In this document: piece by piece, positions 7,834-15,160 of the stretch
Layout of the letters: each line of letters opens with the position of its first letter
Numbering within the stretch: position 1 is the stretch's first letter
Assembly (NCBI GenBank): GCA_036389715.1
Contig: DASVWH010000130.1
Span: 1-29,191, forward strand
From: DASVWH01 sp036389715
GTDB taxonomy: Bacteria; Acidobacteriota; Blastocatellia; Pyrinomonadales; Pyrinomonadaceae
Direction: 5' to 3'
Length of the DNA: 29,191 nucleotides
Program-made: the position numbers and the translations under genes
Notes under the pieces: model-generated
What the model was told of the DNA's origin: nothing
The model's database searches: none
The model's input: only the letters and a program-made list of their open reading frames with translations

Positions 7834-8953
7834 ATTTCTCACGCTTGTAAAAAGGCGTCGGGACGAGCTGCGCTTCGACGGCGCGGCCTCGCACGTCTAT
7901 CTGCACGGCCTGGCCCGCGTTGGCAAACTCCGCCGGGACGTAGGCGAGACCGATGTTCTTCTTGAGAAAGGGAGCGGGGCTGCCGGAGGTGACGCGTCCG
8001 GCGCGCTCGCCGTTAATCAAGACCTCCTGCCCGTCGCGCGCGATGCCGCGCTCGGTCATCTCGAAACCGACCAGCCGCCGCTTGACGCCCTCTGCCTTCT
8101 GCTGCGCCAGCCGCTCGCGTCCGATAAAGTCTCCCTTGTTGAGCTTGCAAATCCAGCCAAGATTGGCTTCGAGCAGGGTAGTCGTCTCGTCAATCTCGTG
8201 GCCGTAGAGCGCCATCGCCGCTTCCAGCCGGAGCGTGTTGCGCGCGGCCAATCCGCACGGGACGACACCCTCGGGCGTCCCGTATTTGCCCGCGTCCAGG
8301 ATGGCATTCCACAACTGCTCTGCCCGGTCGGAAGCCGCGTAGACCTCAAAGCCGTCTTCGCCTGTGTAGCCCGTGCGCGAGACGATGGCCGGGACGCCGT
8401 TCACCATCCCCTGGCGAAAATGGTAGTACTTGACCTCGGCCAGCTGAACGTCGGTTAGGGGCTGAAGGATGCCGAGCGCGTCGCGGCCCTGCAAGGCAAT
8501 CTGGCAATAATCTGCGCTGATATTATTGAGCTGGACGGACTCGCCCTCGCGGTGCGACGTAATCCAGTCCCAGTCCTTATCTGTGGTCGAAGCGTTGACG
8601 ACGAGCAAGAGGTGCTCCGGGCCGAAGCGATAGACCAGGAGGTCGTCTATCACGGTGCCCTCGGGCGTGGTCAGCGCGGAATAGTGCGCCTGGCCGTCAA
8701 CGAGCTTCGAGACATCGTTGGAGCAGAGACGATTGACGAAGGGAATCGCGTCAGGGCCGCGGACCTCTATCTCGCCCATGTGCGAGACATCGAAGAGCCC
8801 CGCGTGCGTGCGCGTCCGCAGGTGCTCCTCGACCGTTCCCGCAGGATACTGGACGGGCATGTCCCAGCCGCCGAAATCAACCATTCGCCCGCCCATCCGG
8901 CGATGCGCGGCGTTCAGTGGAGTCTTTTTCAGAGCGGGCGCAGTAGTAGTCAA
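7832..8953 (-). CDS. gcvT: Glycine cleavage system T protein (aminomethyltransferase)
   Basis: Transfers the methylene group from aminomethyl-lipoyl GcvH to tetrahydrofolate and releases ammonia. Family motifs are DFGGWDMPVQYPAG (about 26-39), LFDVSHMGEIEVRGPDA (53-69), TPEGTVIDDLLVYR with the catalytic-region Asp103 or Asp104, and TGYTGEDGFEVY. I place the start at TTG 8953: AGGAG lies seven bases upstream and the 373-aa product has the usual length. The longer frame from 9034 would begin inside the -10 region of the likely promoter, so it is rejected. It is the first gene of the gcv operon. A hairpin and an out-of-frame ATG at 8968 lie just upstream of the start. Confidence 0.95.
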   Translation of the reverse strand: MTTTAPALKKTPLNAAHRRMGGRMVDFGGWDMPVQYPAGTVEEHLRTRTHAGLFDVSHMGEIEVRGPDAIPFVNRLCSNDVSKLVDGQAHYSALTTPEGTVIDDLLVYRFGPEHLLLVVNASTTDKDWDWITSHREGESVQLNNISADYCQIALQGRDALGILQPLTDVQLAEVKYYHFRQGMVNGVPAIVSRTGYTGEDGFEVYAASDRAEQLWNAILDAGKYGTPEGVVPCGLAARNTLRLEAAMALYGHEIDETTTLLEANLGWICKLNKGDFIGRERLAQQKAEGVKRRLVGFEMTERGIARDGQEVLINGERAGRVTSGSPAPFLKKNIGLAYVPAEFANAGQAVQIDVRGRAVEAQLVPTPFYKREK

Positions 8954-8968
8954 TCGTGCTCTCCTGCA

Positions 8969-8987
8969 TACCTCCCGGCGGAAGGTA
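8969..8987 (-). promoter_or_regulatory. Hairpin in the gcvT leader
   Basis: On the transcript, UACCUUCC pairs with GGGAGGUA around a GCC loop, with one G-U pair. The 3' arm includes a GGGAGG next to an out-of-frame ATG at 8968, which opens a 30-codon frame overlapping the gcvT start. The true gcvT ribosome site AGGAG follows a few bases later. A translational effect is possible but not demonstrated. It does not resemble the glycine riboswitch. Confidence 0.35.
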
Positions 8988-9024
8988 TAAGTGCTAAAAA
9001 AATCGAAACTTATGCGGAGCGGAA

Positions 9025-9054
9025 AAGCTAGCACGCTCTTACATAGAGCGTCAA
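9025..9054 (-). promoter_or_regulatory. Candidate sigma-70 promoter of the gcv operon
   Basis: On the minus strand, TTGACG (9049-9054) and TAGCTT (9025-9030) are separated by 18 bases. Initiation near 9018 would give a leader of about 65 bases before the TTG start at 8953. The -35 is strong and the -10 weak. Confidence 0.5.
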
Positions 9055-9109
9055 GCGGGGTCTGTCCGCGAGCCTCGATTAACCGCCCGGCGCGCGACGC
9101 AAAGAGAGC

Positions 9110-9158
9110 GATTGGAATTAAGCGATTGAGGGTCTGAGATTGAAGATTGGACTGGAAT
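9110..9158. repeat. Degenerate heptamer array
   Basis: Seven consecutive heptamers can be read: GATTGGA, ATTAAGC, GATTGAG, GGTCTGA, GATTGAA, GATTGGA, CTGGAAT. The motif GATTG recurs at 9110, 9124, 9138 and 9145, always at multiples of seven. It lies in the gap between gcvT and the anti-sigma-like gene. Confidence 0.5.
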
Positions 9159-9253
9159 CGCCCGGCTTCAGGGCGTGTGATGGCCCGGCGGTGGCCTCCC
9201 GTGACCTGACTGCGGCTGGCTGCGGTTAACCGCCGGGGGTGAGCGGCAGGGCC

Positions 9254-10066
9254 TTAGAACTTCTTCTCGGGCACGCTGACCTTTTGCACCATGAAGACGA
9301 CGCGCATGGTCTCCGGGCGGCGGTCGTAGGAGGCCGGGACGAAGGCTGCATTCTTGCGCAGCGCGTCCTGAAATTCGTCCAGCATGCGGCGGTCGCGCGG
9401 CGGCTGGACGATGTCTGCCAGCGAAGCCCTGCCGTTGCTGAAAACATCGGTCACGACGATCATGTCGTCGTCGCCGTTACGCTCGTGCCCGTGCATGTCC
9501 GAGCGGGTCAGCGCGGCGAGCGCCCCGCGCGGGTTGAGGCTCGGCGATTCGGAGCTGAAAGGCGCACGCCGCGCGGCGAAAAGCTCGGGCGTCAGCGGCT
9601 CGTTGATGTCCGGCCCGTCTCCCTCCCCGCCGACGTAAATGATCGTGTAAGTGGTCTCGTCGGCTTCGCGCGCGGCGATGGCCGCTTCGCTCAAGGCTCT
9701 GAGGTGCGGGCGCAGCGCCCCGAACATGACTGTGAAGAGCAGGACGGAGGCGAACGACCCGACCGTGTAGGGCATCACGCGCGGCCTCAGCCAACGCAGC
9801 AGCCTGATGCCGCCGGGGACGGCGGGCTGGCGGTTCCGAGCGCCCGTCTCAATCTCGATGGCGCGGTTGATGGCCGAGGCCAGCCCGGCCGGGGCCTGCG
9901 GTCGCGGCAGCAGCGCCAGCCCGCGCGTCAAAGAGCGTAGCTCCGCCAGCTCGGCGCGGCAGATGGGACAAGCCTCTAAATGCTCGTCACAGGCCGCGCG
10001 CGCCTGCAAGCTCAATTGCTCGTCGGCGTAGAGCGAGAGCGCCTGTTTTGTCTCTTCACAAGACAT
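9254..10066 (-). CDS. Zinc-finger anti-sigma-like membrane protein with TonB-like C-terminus
   Basis: A 270-aa single-pass membrane protein. The N-terminus carries the HxxxCxxC motif of zf-HC2 anti-sigma domains (His29, Cys33, Cys36 in CDEHLEACPICR), which normally clamps an ECF sigma factor in the cytoplasm. A membrane helix follows at about 100-118. The periplasmic part ends in about 70 residues (MIVVTDVFSNGRASL, LDEFQDALRKNAAFVPASY, MRVVFMVQKVSV) whose strand-helix-strand pattern resembles the TonB C-terminal domain; this is a suggestion only. I chose ATG 10066 because the zinc-finger domain starts there; the frame is open upstream to 10276 but reads as non-family sequence. The likely partner is the ECF sigma encoded upstream, although a 460-bp repeat-bearing gap separates them. 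Confidence 0.8.
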   Translation of the reverse strand: MSCEETKQALSLYADEQLSLQARAACDEHLEACPICRAELAELRSLTRGLALLPRPQAPAGLASAINRAIEIETGARNRQPAVPGGIRLLRWLRPRVMPYTVGSFASVLLFTVMFGALRPHLRALSEAAIAAREADETTYTIIYVGGEGDGPDINEPLTPELFAARRAPFSSESPSLNPRGALAALTRSDMHGHERNGDDDMIVVTDVFSNGRASLADIVQPPRDRRMLDEFQDALRKNAAFVPASYDRRPETMRVVFMVQKVSVPEKKF

Positions 10067-10076
10067 AATAAAGCAG

Positions 10077-10135
10077 ATGGCTGATGCAGGATGTCGGATG
10101 CCGGTAGCGCCGCTGCGGCCTCCGGTCTCCGGCAT
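10077..10135. repeat. Heptamer array and inverted repeat upstream of the anti-sigma-like gene
   Basis: Four heptamers of the form ATGnnnG run from 10077 to 10104 (ATGGCTG, ATGCAGG, ATGTCGG, ATGCCGG). The last, ATGCCGG, is repeated inverted as CCGGCAT at 10129-10135, giving a possible stem-loop just upstream of the start codon. The rest of the gap, 10136-10397, shows no gene I can support. Confidence 0.45.
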
Positions 10136-10397
10136 CGGTTCCTGAGCGAATGGCTGGCCGACCCCGGCTGCTCCCTTTTGGTAAAGGAAGCAACTCTTTC
10201 GGTCTACGGACGGGCAGGCCCGGCAGTCAATCACCGGGAGCGAGACTTGCAACGGGTGTTGCTGGCCGCGTTTCAATAATCGCTCCGGGCGAATCCTGCT
10301 GGCTGACCTGAGAGCAGACCGTCTTCGTCACTTCGACCCATTTGGCACCGAGTTTATGTGAAGCCGGGGCGGGTCAGCCATTCGCTGTCAAGTTAAC

Positions 10398-10515
10398 AGT
10401 TTTCAGTTTTCGGTTTTCAGTTTTGAGTTAAGAAGGCGGCTCTAATCGAATCCGTCGAATTTCACAGACAAGCTCTTGCTCGTCACTGAAAACTGAAAAC
10501 CGAAAACTGAAAACT
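10398..10515 (+). repeat. 118-bp MITE-like element, copy B (after the ECF sigma gene)
   Basis: Inverted copy of the element at 7716-7833, with the same 118-bp length and four mismatches. Its terminal inverted repeats are perfect over 27 bp and consist of almost four heptamers each. It begins ten bases beyond the stop codon of the ECF sigma gene, so its foldback could act as a transcript end. The flanks do not show a convincing target-site duplication. Confidence 0.85.
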
Positions 10516-10525
10516 GCCAACACCT

Positions 10526-11140
10526 TTACAAAGAGCTTCCGAGCTTGCGGCGCAGTTCAAGCCGACCGCGCGAGAGCCTGGATTTGACGGTCCCGATGCC
10601 GATTTCGAGGGCGGCCGCGACCTCTTCATAACTCAACCCCTCGACATCGCGCAGGATAACGACCTCGCGGTAAGTTGGCGAGAGGCTGCGCAGAGCGCGC
10701 CGCAGGGTCAACTCGCGCTCGCGCGAGAGCGTCTCCTGTTCCGGGTCCTGGCCCGTCTCGCGCAGGTAAGCGCTGAGCGGCTGGTCCTCTCCGGCCTCGT
10801 GTGCGTCGAGCGAGACTGTGACCTCGCGCCGCCGCCTGCGCCACCACCGCCAGCGATTGCGTGCCTGGTTAATGGCAATCCGGTAAACCCAGGTTTTCAA
10901 ATCCGCATCGCCGCGAAAGCGACCGATGCTCTGGAAAACGCGCAGGAAGGTCTCCTGCGTCAGGTCGCGCGCCTCTTCCGCGTCCTCCGTCAGGCGGTAG
11001 AGCAGGGCGTAAACATCGCCGGAACGCTCCGCGACCAGATGGCTGAAGGCCGCCGCGTCGCCCGCCTTTAATCTCTCAATGAACTGTGCGTCAAGACCCT
11101 GGCGCGCCTCGGACAGGGCTGCCGGAGCAACCTGTTCCAT
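10526..11140 (-). CDS. ECF (RpoE-type) RNA polymerase sigma factor
   Basis: Extracytoplasmic-function sigma factor that directs RNA polymerase to a stress or envelope regulon. Region 2 is seen in YALLYRLTEDAEEARDLTQETF, then RFRGDADLKTWVYRIAINQARNRWR. Region 4 is LSPTYREVVILRDVEGLSYEEVAAALEIGIGTVKSRLSRGR, with the helix-turn-helix at the end. From ATG 11140 the product is 204 aa, normal for the family. The frame continues upstream to a GTG at 11383, which would add 81 low-complexity residues; since a -10-like TATCAT lies near 11412-11417, that extension cannot be excluded. Its likely regulator is the anti-sigma-like protein encoded downstream. A highly basic WRWWRRRRR stretch lies between regions 2 and 4. 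Confidence 0.9.
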   Translation of the reverse strand: MEQVAPAALSEARQGLDAQFIERLKAGDAAAFSHLVAERSGDVYALLYRLTEDAEEARDLTQETFLRVFQSIGRFRGDADLKTWVYRIAINQARNRWRWWRRRRREVTVSLDAHEAGEDQPLSAYLRETGQDPEQETLSRERELTLRRALRSLSPTYREVVILRDVEGLSYEEVAAALEIGIGTVKSRLSRGRLELRRKLGSSL

Positions 11141-11444
11141 TTCTGCTTGCCCGCGGAGGGCGATTGGCTCTCCGAAGCTCACGCGAGTCCCCCGGCGGCG
11201 GGAAGCTGGGTCCAAAAGTACTGTCGCTCCCCGGACAGTTGTTCCCTTAGACTCCGCACCTCGACCCTTTGTTCCAGAAATTTTTGAAGCGCTTCCGGCA
11301 TTATGCGCCCGCTCTTCTTCGCCGTCGCCGGAGGGCTCGCCCGTAAAGTCGGCTGTGACCCCTGAACCGGGCGGCTCCGGCACGCTTTCCGGCGGGCTTC
11401 AGGCAGCGGTTATGATAGCACCAAAACTCGTTTGAGAGCCCTGC

Positions 11445-11474
11445 TTGACAAGCTCTCGCGGCCACCGTTAGAGT
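11445..11474 (+). promoter_or_regulatory. Candidate sigma-70 promoter for the YfgM-like gene
   Basis: A perfect TTGACA (11445-11450), an 18-base spacer and TAGAGT (11469-11474) lie 68 bases before the GTG start at 11542, in the divergent gap opposite the ECF sigma gene. The same hexamer pair and spacing recur at 16497-16526. Confidence 0.65.
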
Positions 11475-11541
11475 GATTCATTCGCTTTAATCACCGCCGA
11501 ATGAACGCGCTGGACCGTGCGTTCTTGCAAGAGGAAAACCC

Positions 11542-12354
11542 GTGGCCAAATATAAAAAGAAGCGCGCGCGCGAACTCAAGCACGACCGTTTTCGTGACAC
11601 GACGATGGGGCTCGTTGACCGCATGGGCAATCGCCTCGAAGGCAAGGGTAAGACGATCCTGTACGGGCTCGTCGGGCTCGTCGCCCTGGGCGCTCTGCTG
11701 ATGCTGTTCAACTCCTGGCGGGCACGCAAGAATGGCGAGGCGGCCGCGGCCCTGGGTCGCGCCATTCGGGTCGCGGAGGCCCCCGTGACGACCACGCCCG
11801 CGCCCGGCTCGACCGCGCCGACCTTCACGACCGAGAGAGCGCGTGCGGAAAAGGCCGTCGAGGAGTTTCAGAAAGTAGCGAGCAACTATGGCGGCTCGAC
11901 CGGAGAGATCGCACGCTACTTTGCGGCGACCAACCGGCTCGTCCTCGACCCCGATAAGGGGATGAGCGAGTTGGAGGCGCTGACCAAAAGCGGGGATCAG
12001 GAGGTCTCCACGCTGGCCAGGTTCGCGCTCGCGCAGGCCAAGGAGTCGGCCGGTAAACTGGACGACGCGGCAGCCCTCTACGGCGAGCTGGCCAAACAGA
12101 ACGGCAACATCATCACGGCCGACACGGCGAACGTGCGGCTGGCCGCCGTCTACGAAAAGCAGGGCAAGAAAGCGCAGGCCGCGGATATTCTCTTCAACCT
12201 CGTCGAGACGGCGCGCAAGGCCAAGGGCAAGGATAACAAGCCCGTCCCGCAATCGGCCGCCGTCCGCCAGGCCGCCCAGCAGTTAGAGAAACTAGACCCC
12301 GAACGCTACGCCAAGCTCTCGCCGCTGCCCCTGCCGGACGATTTCTCTTCCTAG
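11542..12354 (+). CDS. Membrane-anchored TPR protein, YfgM-like
   Basis: A 270-aa protein with a very basic N-terminus (MAKYKKKRARELKHDRFRD), one membrane helix (about 39-57) and an extracytoplasmic helical repeat region (about 98-250) with TPR-like A/Y/G spacing, for example LARFALAQAKESAGKLDDAAALYGELAKQ. This plan matches YfgM, the TPR protein associated with the Sec translocon and BamB, so a role in envelope protein traffic is plausible but inferred. The start is GTG at 11542 with the ribosome site GAGGAAAA beginning 11 bases upstream. It has its own promoter and is followed by a hairpin, so it is probably monocistronic or only loosely linked to the next gene. Confidence 0.75.
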   Translation: MAKYKKKRARELKHDRFRDTTMGLVDRMGNRLEGKGKTILYGLVGLVALGALLMLFNSWRARKNGEAAAALGRAIRVAEAPVTTTPAPGSTAPTFTTERARAEKAVEEFQKVASNYGGSTGEIARYFAATNRLVLDPDKGMSELEALTKSGDQEVSTLARFALAQAKESAGKLDDAAALYGELAKQNGNIITADTANVRLAAVYEKQGKKAQAADILFNLVETARKAKGKDNKPVPQSAAVRQAAQQLEKLDPERYAKLSPLPLPDDFSS

Positions 12355-12363
12355 AGTGTTACG

Positions 12364-12416
12364 GGCCCGGCGGCCGGAAGTCTCGAACCCTATTGTTCGA
12401 CTCCGGCAGCCGGGCC
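12364..12416 (+). terminator. GC-rich hairpin after the YfgM-like gene
   Basis: GGCCCGGC (12364-12371) pairs with GCCGGGCC (12409-12416), GCCGGA (12373-12378) with TCCGGC (12402-12407), and an inner TCGAA/TTCGA closes the loop. The motif CCGGGCTTTTG about 20 bases further on supplies a short T run. Confidence 0.55.
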
Positions 12417-12453
12417 TTAAAGCTCCAGGCCGGGCTTTTGTCAGACTAATTCA

Positions 12454-13614
12454 ATGGACAACCTGACGCATTCGCTCGTGGGTCTCGCCGCTGCCAAGGC
12501 CGGGCTTGAGCGTCTGTCGCCCGGCGCGACGGTCGTCTGTGTGCTGGCGGCCAACGCGCCCGATGCAGACATCCTGGCCAGGCTCGGCGGCCACTGGTTC
12601 TACCTCCAGAATCATCGCGGCATAACTCATTCCATCGTCGGCGCGCTCGCGCTCGCCGTGCTGCTTCCGGCCCTCTTCTACGCTGGCGATTTAATCCTCG
12701 CCAGCGTCCGGCAGAGACAGCGGCTGGTGCGATTGCGCGGGCTGCTGCTCGCCTCGCTGATTGCGACGGCCAGCCATCCGCTGCTGGACTGGACGAACAA
12801 TTACGGCCTGCGCCCGTTGCTGCCCTGGAACGGCGACTGGTTCTACGGCGACCTGGTCTTCATCGTTGACCCCTGGATTTGGCTCGCGCTCGGCGGCGCG
12901 GCTTTCCTCCTGACGAGCACGAAGAGATGGCAGCTCGCCGTCTGGATTATCCTCGCGCTGGTCTTAACGGCGGCCGTACTTTTTCTGCCGCTGCGGAACG
13001 CGGGCCTGCGCCGTCCCGACATCTTTCGTGCGGGCTGGCTGGCGTGCCTGGCCGGGCTCATCCTGGCACGTCGGATGAGGGCCGGAGAGCGTTGGGGGCG
13101 CGGGCTCGCCCTGGCCGGGCTGGCGCTGGTCGTCGTCTACTGGGGCGGGCTTTCCTTGGCGCACAGGCGGGCGCTCTTTCGCGCACAGGAGGTCGCCTCC
13201 GGGCTCACGCGGCAGCATGGTGAGTCTCCCCTACGAATCGCCGCGATGCCCACACTCGCAGACCCGCTTTACTGGCAATGCGTCCTGGAGACGAACCTGG
13301 CGGCCTACCGCTTCAACCTCGCTTTGAACGGCAGCGACGGCGGCGGGGCTCCGGTCAACGTCGGCCGCTTCGAGAAGCCGCAGGGCAGGGAAGCCGAGCT
13401 GGTCGCGCGTGCCTCCGAGGACGAGCGGGCCAGGATTTTTCTCGACTTCGCGCGCTTTCCGGCGACACGCGTGCAGGGCGACTGCTTGAGTGCGATGCTC
13501 GTACAATTCGCCGACTTACGTTACACTGATCCTGGCGCATCGCGCTCCGGCTCTTTCTCCTTGAGTGTGCCGGTCGGATGTGCGGAGGCGGTCGGAGAGA
13601 TAATCGGTAGATGA
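12454..13614 (+). CDS. YdjM/DUF457-type membrane-bound metal-dependent hydrolase
   Basis: A polytopic membrane protein of 386 aa. The N-terminal half has the YdjM (DUF457) signature: MDNLTHSLVGLAAAKAGL, the acidic pair Asp37/Asp39 in NAPDADIL, His54 and His59 in NHRGITHS, and a later SHPLLDWTNNYG. These His/Asp residues are the presumed metal ligands of this phospholipase C-like family. Membrane segments are visible at about 60-80, 93-110, 140-155, 160-178, 190-205 and 212-230. The C-terminal 150 residues are soluble and not part of the core family. Substrate unknown; E. coli YdjM is LexA-regulated but no SOS box is obvious here. The stop overlaps the next start by four bases (ATGA), showing translational coupling. 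Confidence 0.8.
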   Translation: MDNLTHSLVGLAAAKAGLERLSPGATVVCVLAANAPDADILARLGGHWFYLQNHRGITHSIVGALALAVLLPALFYAGDLILASVRQRQRLVRLRGLLLASLIATASHPLLDWTNNYGLRPLLPWNGDWFYGDLVFIVDPWIWLALGGAAFLLTSTKRWQLAVWIILALVLTAAVLFLPLRNAGLRRPDIFRAGWLACLAGLILARRMRAGERWGRGLALAGLALVVVYWGGLSLAHRRALFRAQEVASGLTRQHGESPLRIAAMPTLADPLYWQCVLETNLAAYRFNLALNGSDGGGAPVNVGRFEKPQGREAELVARASEDERARIFLDFARFPATRVQGDCLSAMLVQFADLRYTDPGASRSGSFSLSVPVGCAEAVGEIIGR

Positions 13615-15050
13615 GAGAGACAGCACAGACAGCATTGCCCGCGGCGGTCGCAGACGCGGCCAGCGAACGCATCGCGCCGCCGCTCAAGCGCACACGCCTG
13701 GCCAGCGTCAGGGTCTCCCCGGGCAGCTACTTGGCCGCGGCCAGCATCCTGACCTTCGCCGCCGCGCTCCTCTTCCGCTCCGGTCAGGACCTGGCCGCGC
13801 TGGCCGCGATTATCCTCGCCTGGATTATCACGCCCGCGCTGGCCCTGACCGACCGCATCAGCTTTGACGGTCACACGCTCTCGCGCAAGGGACTCATTCC
13901 CTTTCTTCTCCAACTATCGGGCGCTCTCTCTCTGCACCTGCGTCTTGAAGACATCGAGCGCGTCGAAACGAGCGCCGTCCGCACGCTGCGGCGCGGCGGT
14001 CGCGTGCGCTATCGTTATCGCAGCGAAGTGACGGGCAGGGGCAGAAGTTTCGTCTTTGTTTCGGGCGGCGGCGCTTATCGCAAGATGGTGCGGGCTCTCT
14101 TTCCGCTGCTCGGTTATGACAAGGTGGACGCGCGTTCGAGCGAGCTGCGCGATTACTATGCCGACCCGAAGACGCTGCGCCTCAACCTGGAGTTCCTGCG
14201 CCTGGCTTCGCTGGAGGTGCTCGAAGGCGCGACCGGCGATCTTCAAGCCGGGACCAAGCGGACTCCGCGCCACGGGCGCGCCATCGAAGGAGCCGAGCCG
14301 ACGGCGACGGCGGTCGAGCGCGGGCGGCTCCTGCGGCTGGCGGCCAACGAGCTGCGCGCCGCCGGGCGCTTGCGCGAGTCGGCGGAGGCTTTCCGCCGCG
14401 CGCTGCTGGTGATTCCGCACGACGGCTGGTTGATCTACGAGTTCGCGCGCTTCTTACGTTCACAGGCGAGCGCCGCCCGCGACAGCCGCTTGCTGGCACG
14501 CGCGCGCGCCGGGCTGCGGCTGGCCATGCGGCGCAGCGAAGACGATGCCGCGCTGCTCTCGCGCATCGGCGAGAGCTTCTTCGAGCACGGCGAGCTGGCA
14601 CAGGCCACGCGCTCCTTCAAACGCGCGCTGGAGGTCAACCCGGCGGCCTTCCGTGCCGAACTGGGGCTGGCCGAAGTCGCGCTCCGGGGCGGCAAGCTGG
14701 CGCACGTCATACATCACTACGACGCCGCCGCGCGCATCACCCCGGACGAAGCCCTCGGGCGATACGCCCGCCGCGAATCGGACTATTACGCGCGGCTCAG
14801 TAATGACGACGGTTATCTGGCCGCGGAGCTGCGGCGCATCGGCTGGTTGCAGCACCTGCTGCCCGCCCGCCGTGTGGCCGCGCGGCTGATTCTGGCCAGC
14901 ATCCTCCTGGCCCTGCTGGGGCCGTCCTTCGACGAAACGCTCGAAGGCATCGGCTGGTCGCTGGCTTCGTCATCGCTCATCGCCTGGGTCGGCATAGCCA
15001 CCGCCATCAGGTGGCTGACGCCCAGACGCGAGCTTCACCTGGCCGAATAA
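13611..15050 (+). CDS. Membrane protein with TPR repeats, coupled to the YdjM-like gene
   Basis: A 479-aa protein not assigned to a named family. Two adjacent membrane segments (about 37-77) are followed by a beta-rich stretch with the look of a bacterial PH-like domain (ISFDGHTLSRKGLIPF, RLEDIERVETSAVRTL, RYRYRSEVTGRGRSFVF). A helical region (about 235-390) contains TPR-like units such as LLSRIGESFFEHGELAQATRSFKRALEVNP. Two further hydrophobic segments end the protein (about 420-465). The start overlaps the stop of the YdjM-like gene, so the two proteins are made together and may act at the same membrane site. It ends at one of the longest hairpin terminators in the window. Confidence 0.7.
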   Translation: MRETAQTALPAAVADAASERIAPPLKRTRLASVRVSPGSYLAAASILTFAAALLFRSGQDLAALAAIILAWIITPALALTDRISFDGHTLSRKGLIPFLLQLSGALSLHLRLEDIERVETSAVRTLRRGGRVRYRYRSEVTGRGRSFVFVSGGGAYRKMVRALFPLLGYDKVDARSSELRDYYADPKTLRLNLEFLRLASLEVLEGATGDLQAGTKRTPRHGRAIEGAEPTATAVERGRLLRLAANELRAAGRLRESAEAFRRALLVIPHDGWLIYEFARFLRSQASAARDSRLLARARAGLRLAMRRSEDDAALLSRIGESFFEHGELAQATRSFKRALEVNPAAFRAELGLAEVALRGGKLAHVIHHYDAAARITPDEALGRYARRESDYYARLSNDDGYLAAELRRIGWLQHLLPARRVAARLILASILLALLGPSFDETLEGIGWSLASSSLIAWVGIATAIRWLTPRRELHLAE

Positions 15051-15060
15051 GAGAAGAAAA

Positions 15061-15122
15061 AGGGTCGAAGGCCAAAGTGGGGAACAGGCTGGCGTCTGTT
15101 CCCCACTTTGGCCTTCGACCTT
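15061..15122. terminator. Perfect 25-bp hairpin terminator between convergent genes
   Basis: Bases 15063-15087 pair perfectly with 15096-15120 around an 8-base loop. A-rich sequence precedes it and TTAATCTT follows, so it can terminate both the TPR gene from the left and the ATP-grasp gene from the right. The phrase CTTCGACCTTA from its right arm recurs about 35 bases further on. Confidence 0.85.
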
Positions 15123-15160
15123 AATCTTCCTTAAACTTCTTCGACCTTATCTTAAATGCC

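Noticed and set aside
8954..9034. Longer gcvT start at 9034
   Set aside because: It would begin inside the probable promoter and adds residues not typical of GcvT; the TTG at 8953 has a ribosome site.
8954..9253. Glycine riboswitch upstream of gcvT
   Set aside because: I looked for the conserved glycine aptamer blocks on the minus strand and did not find them.
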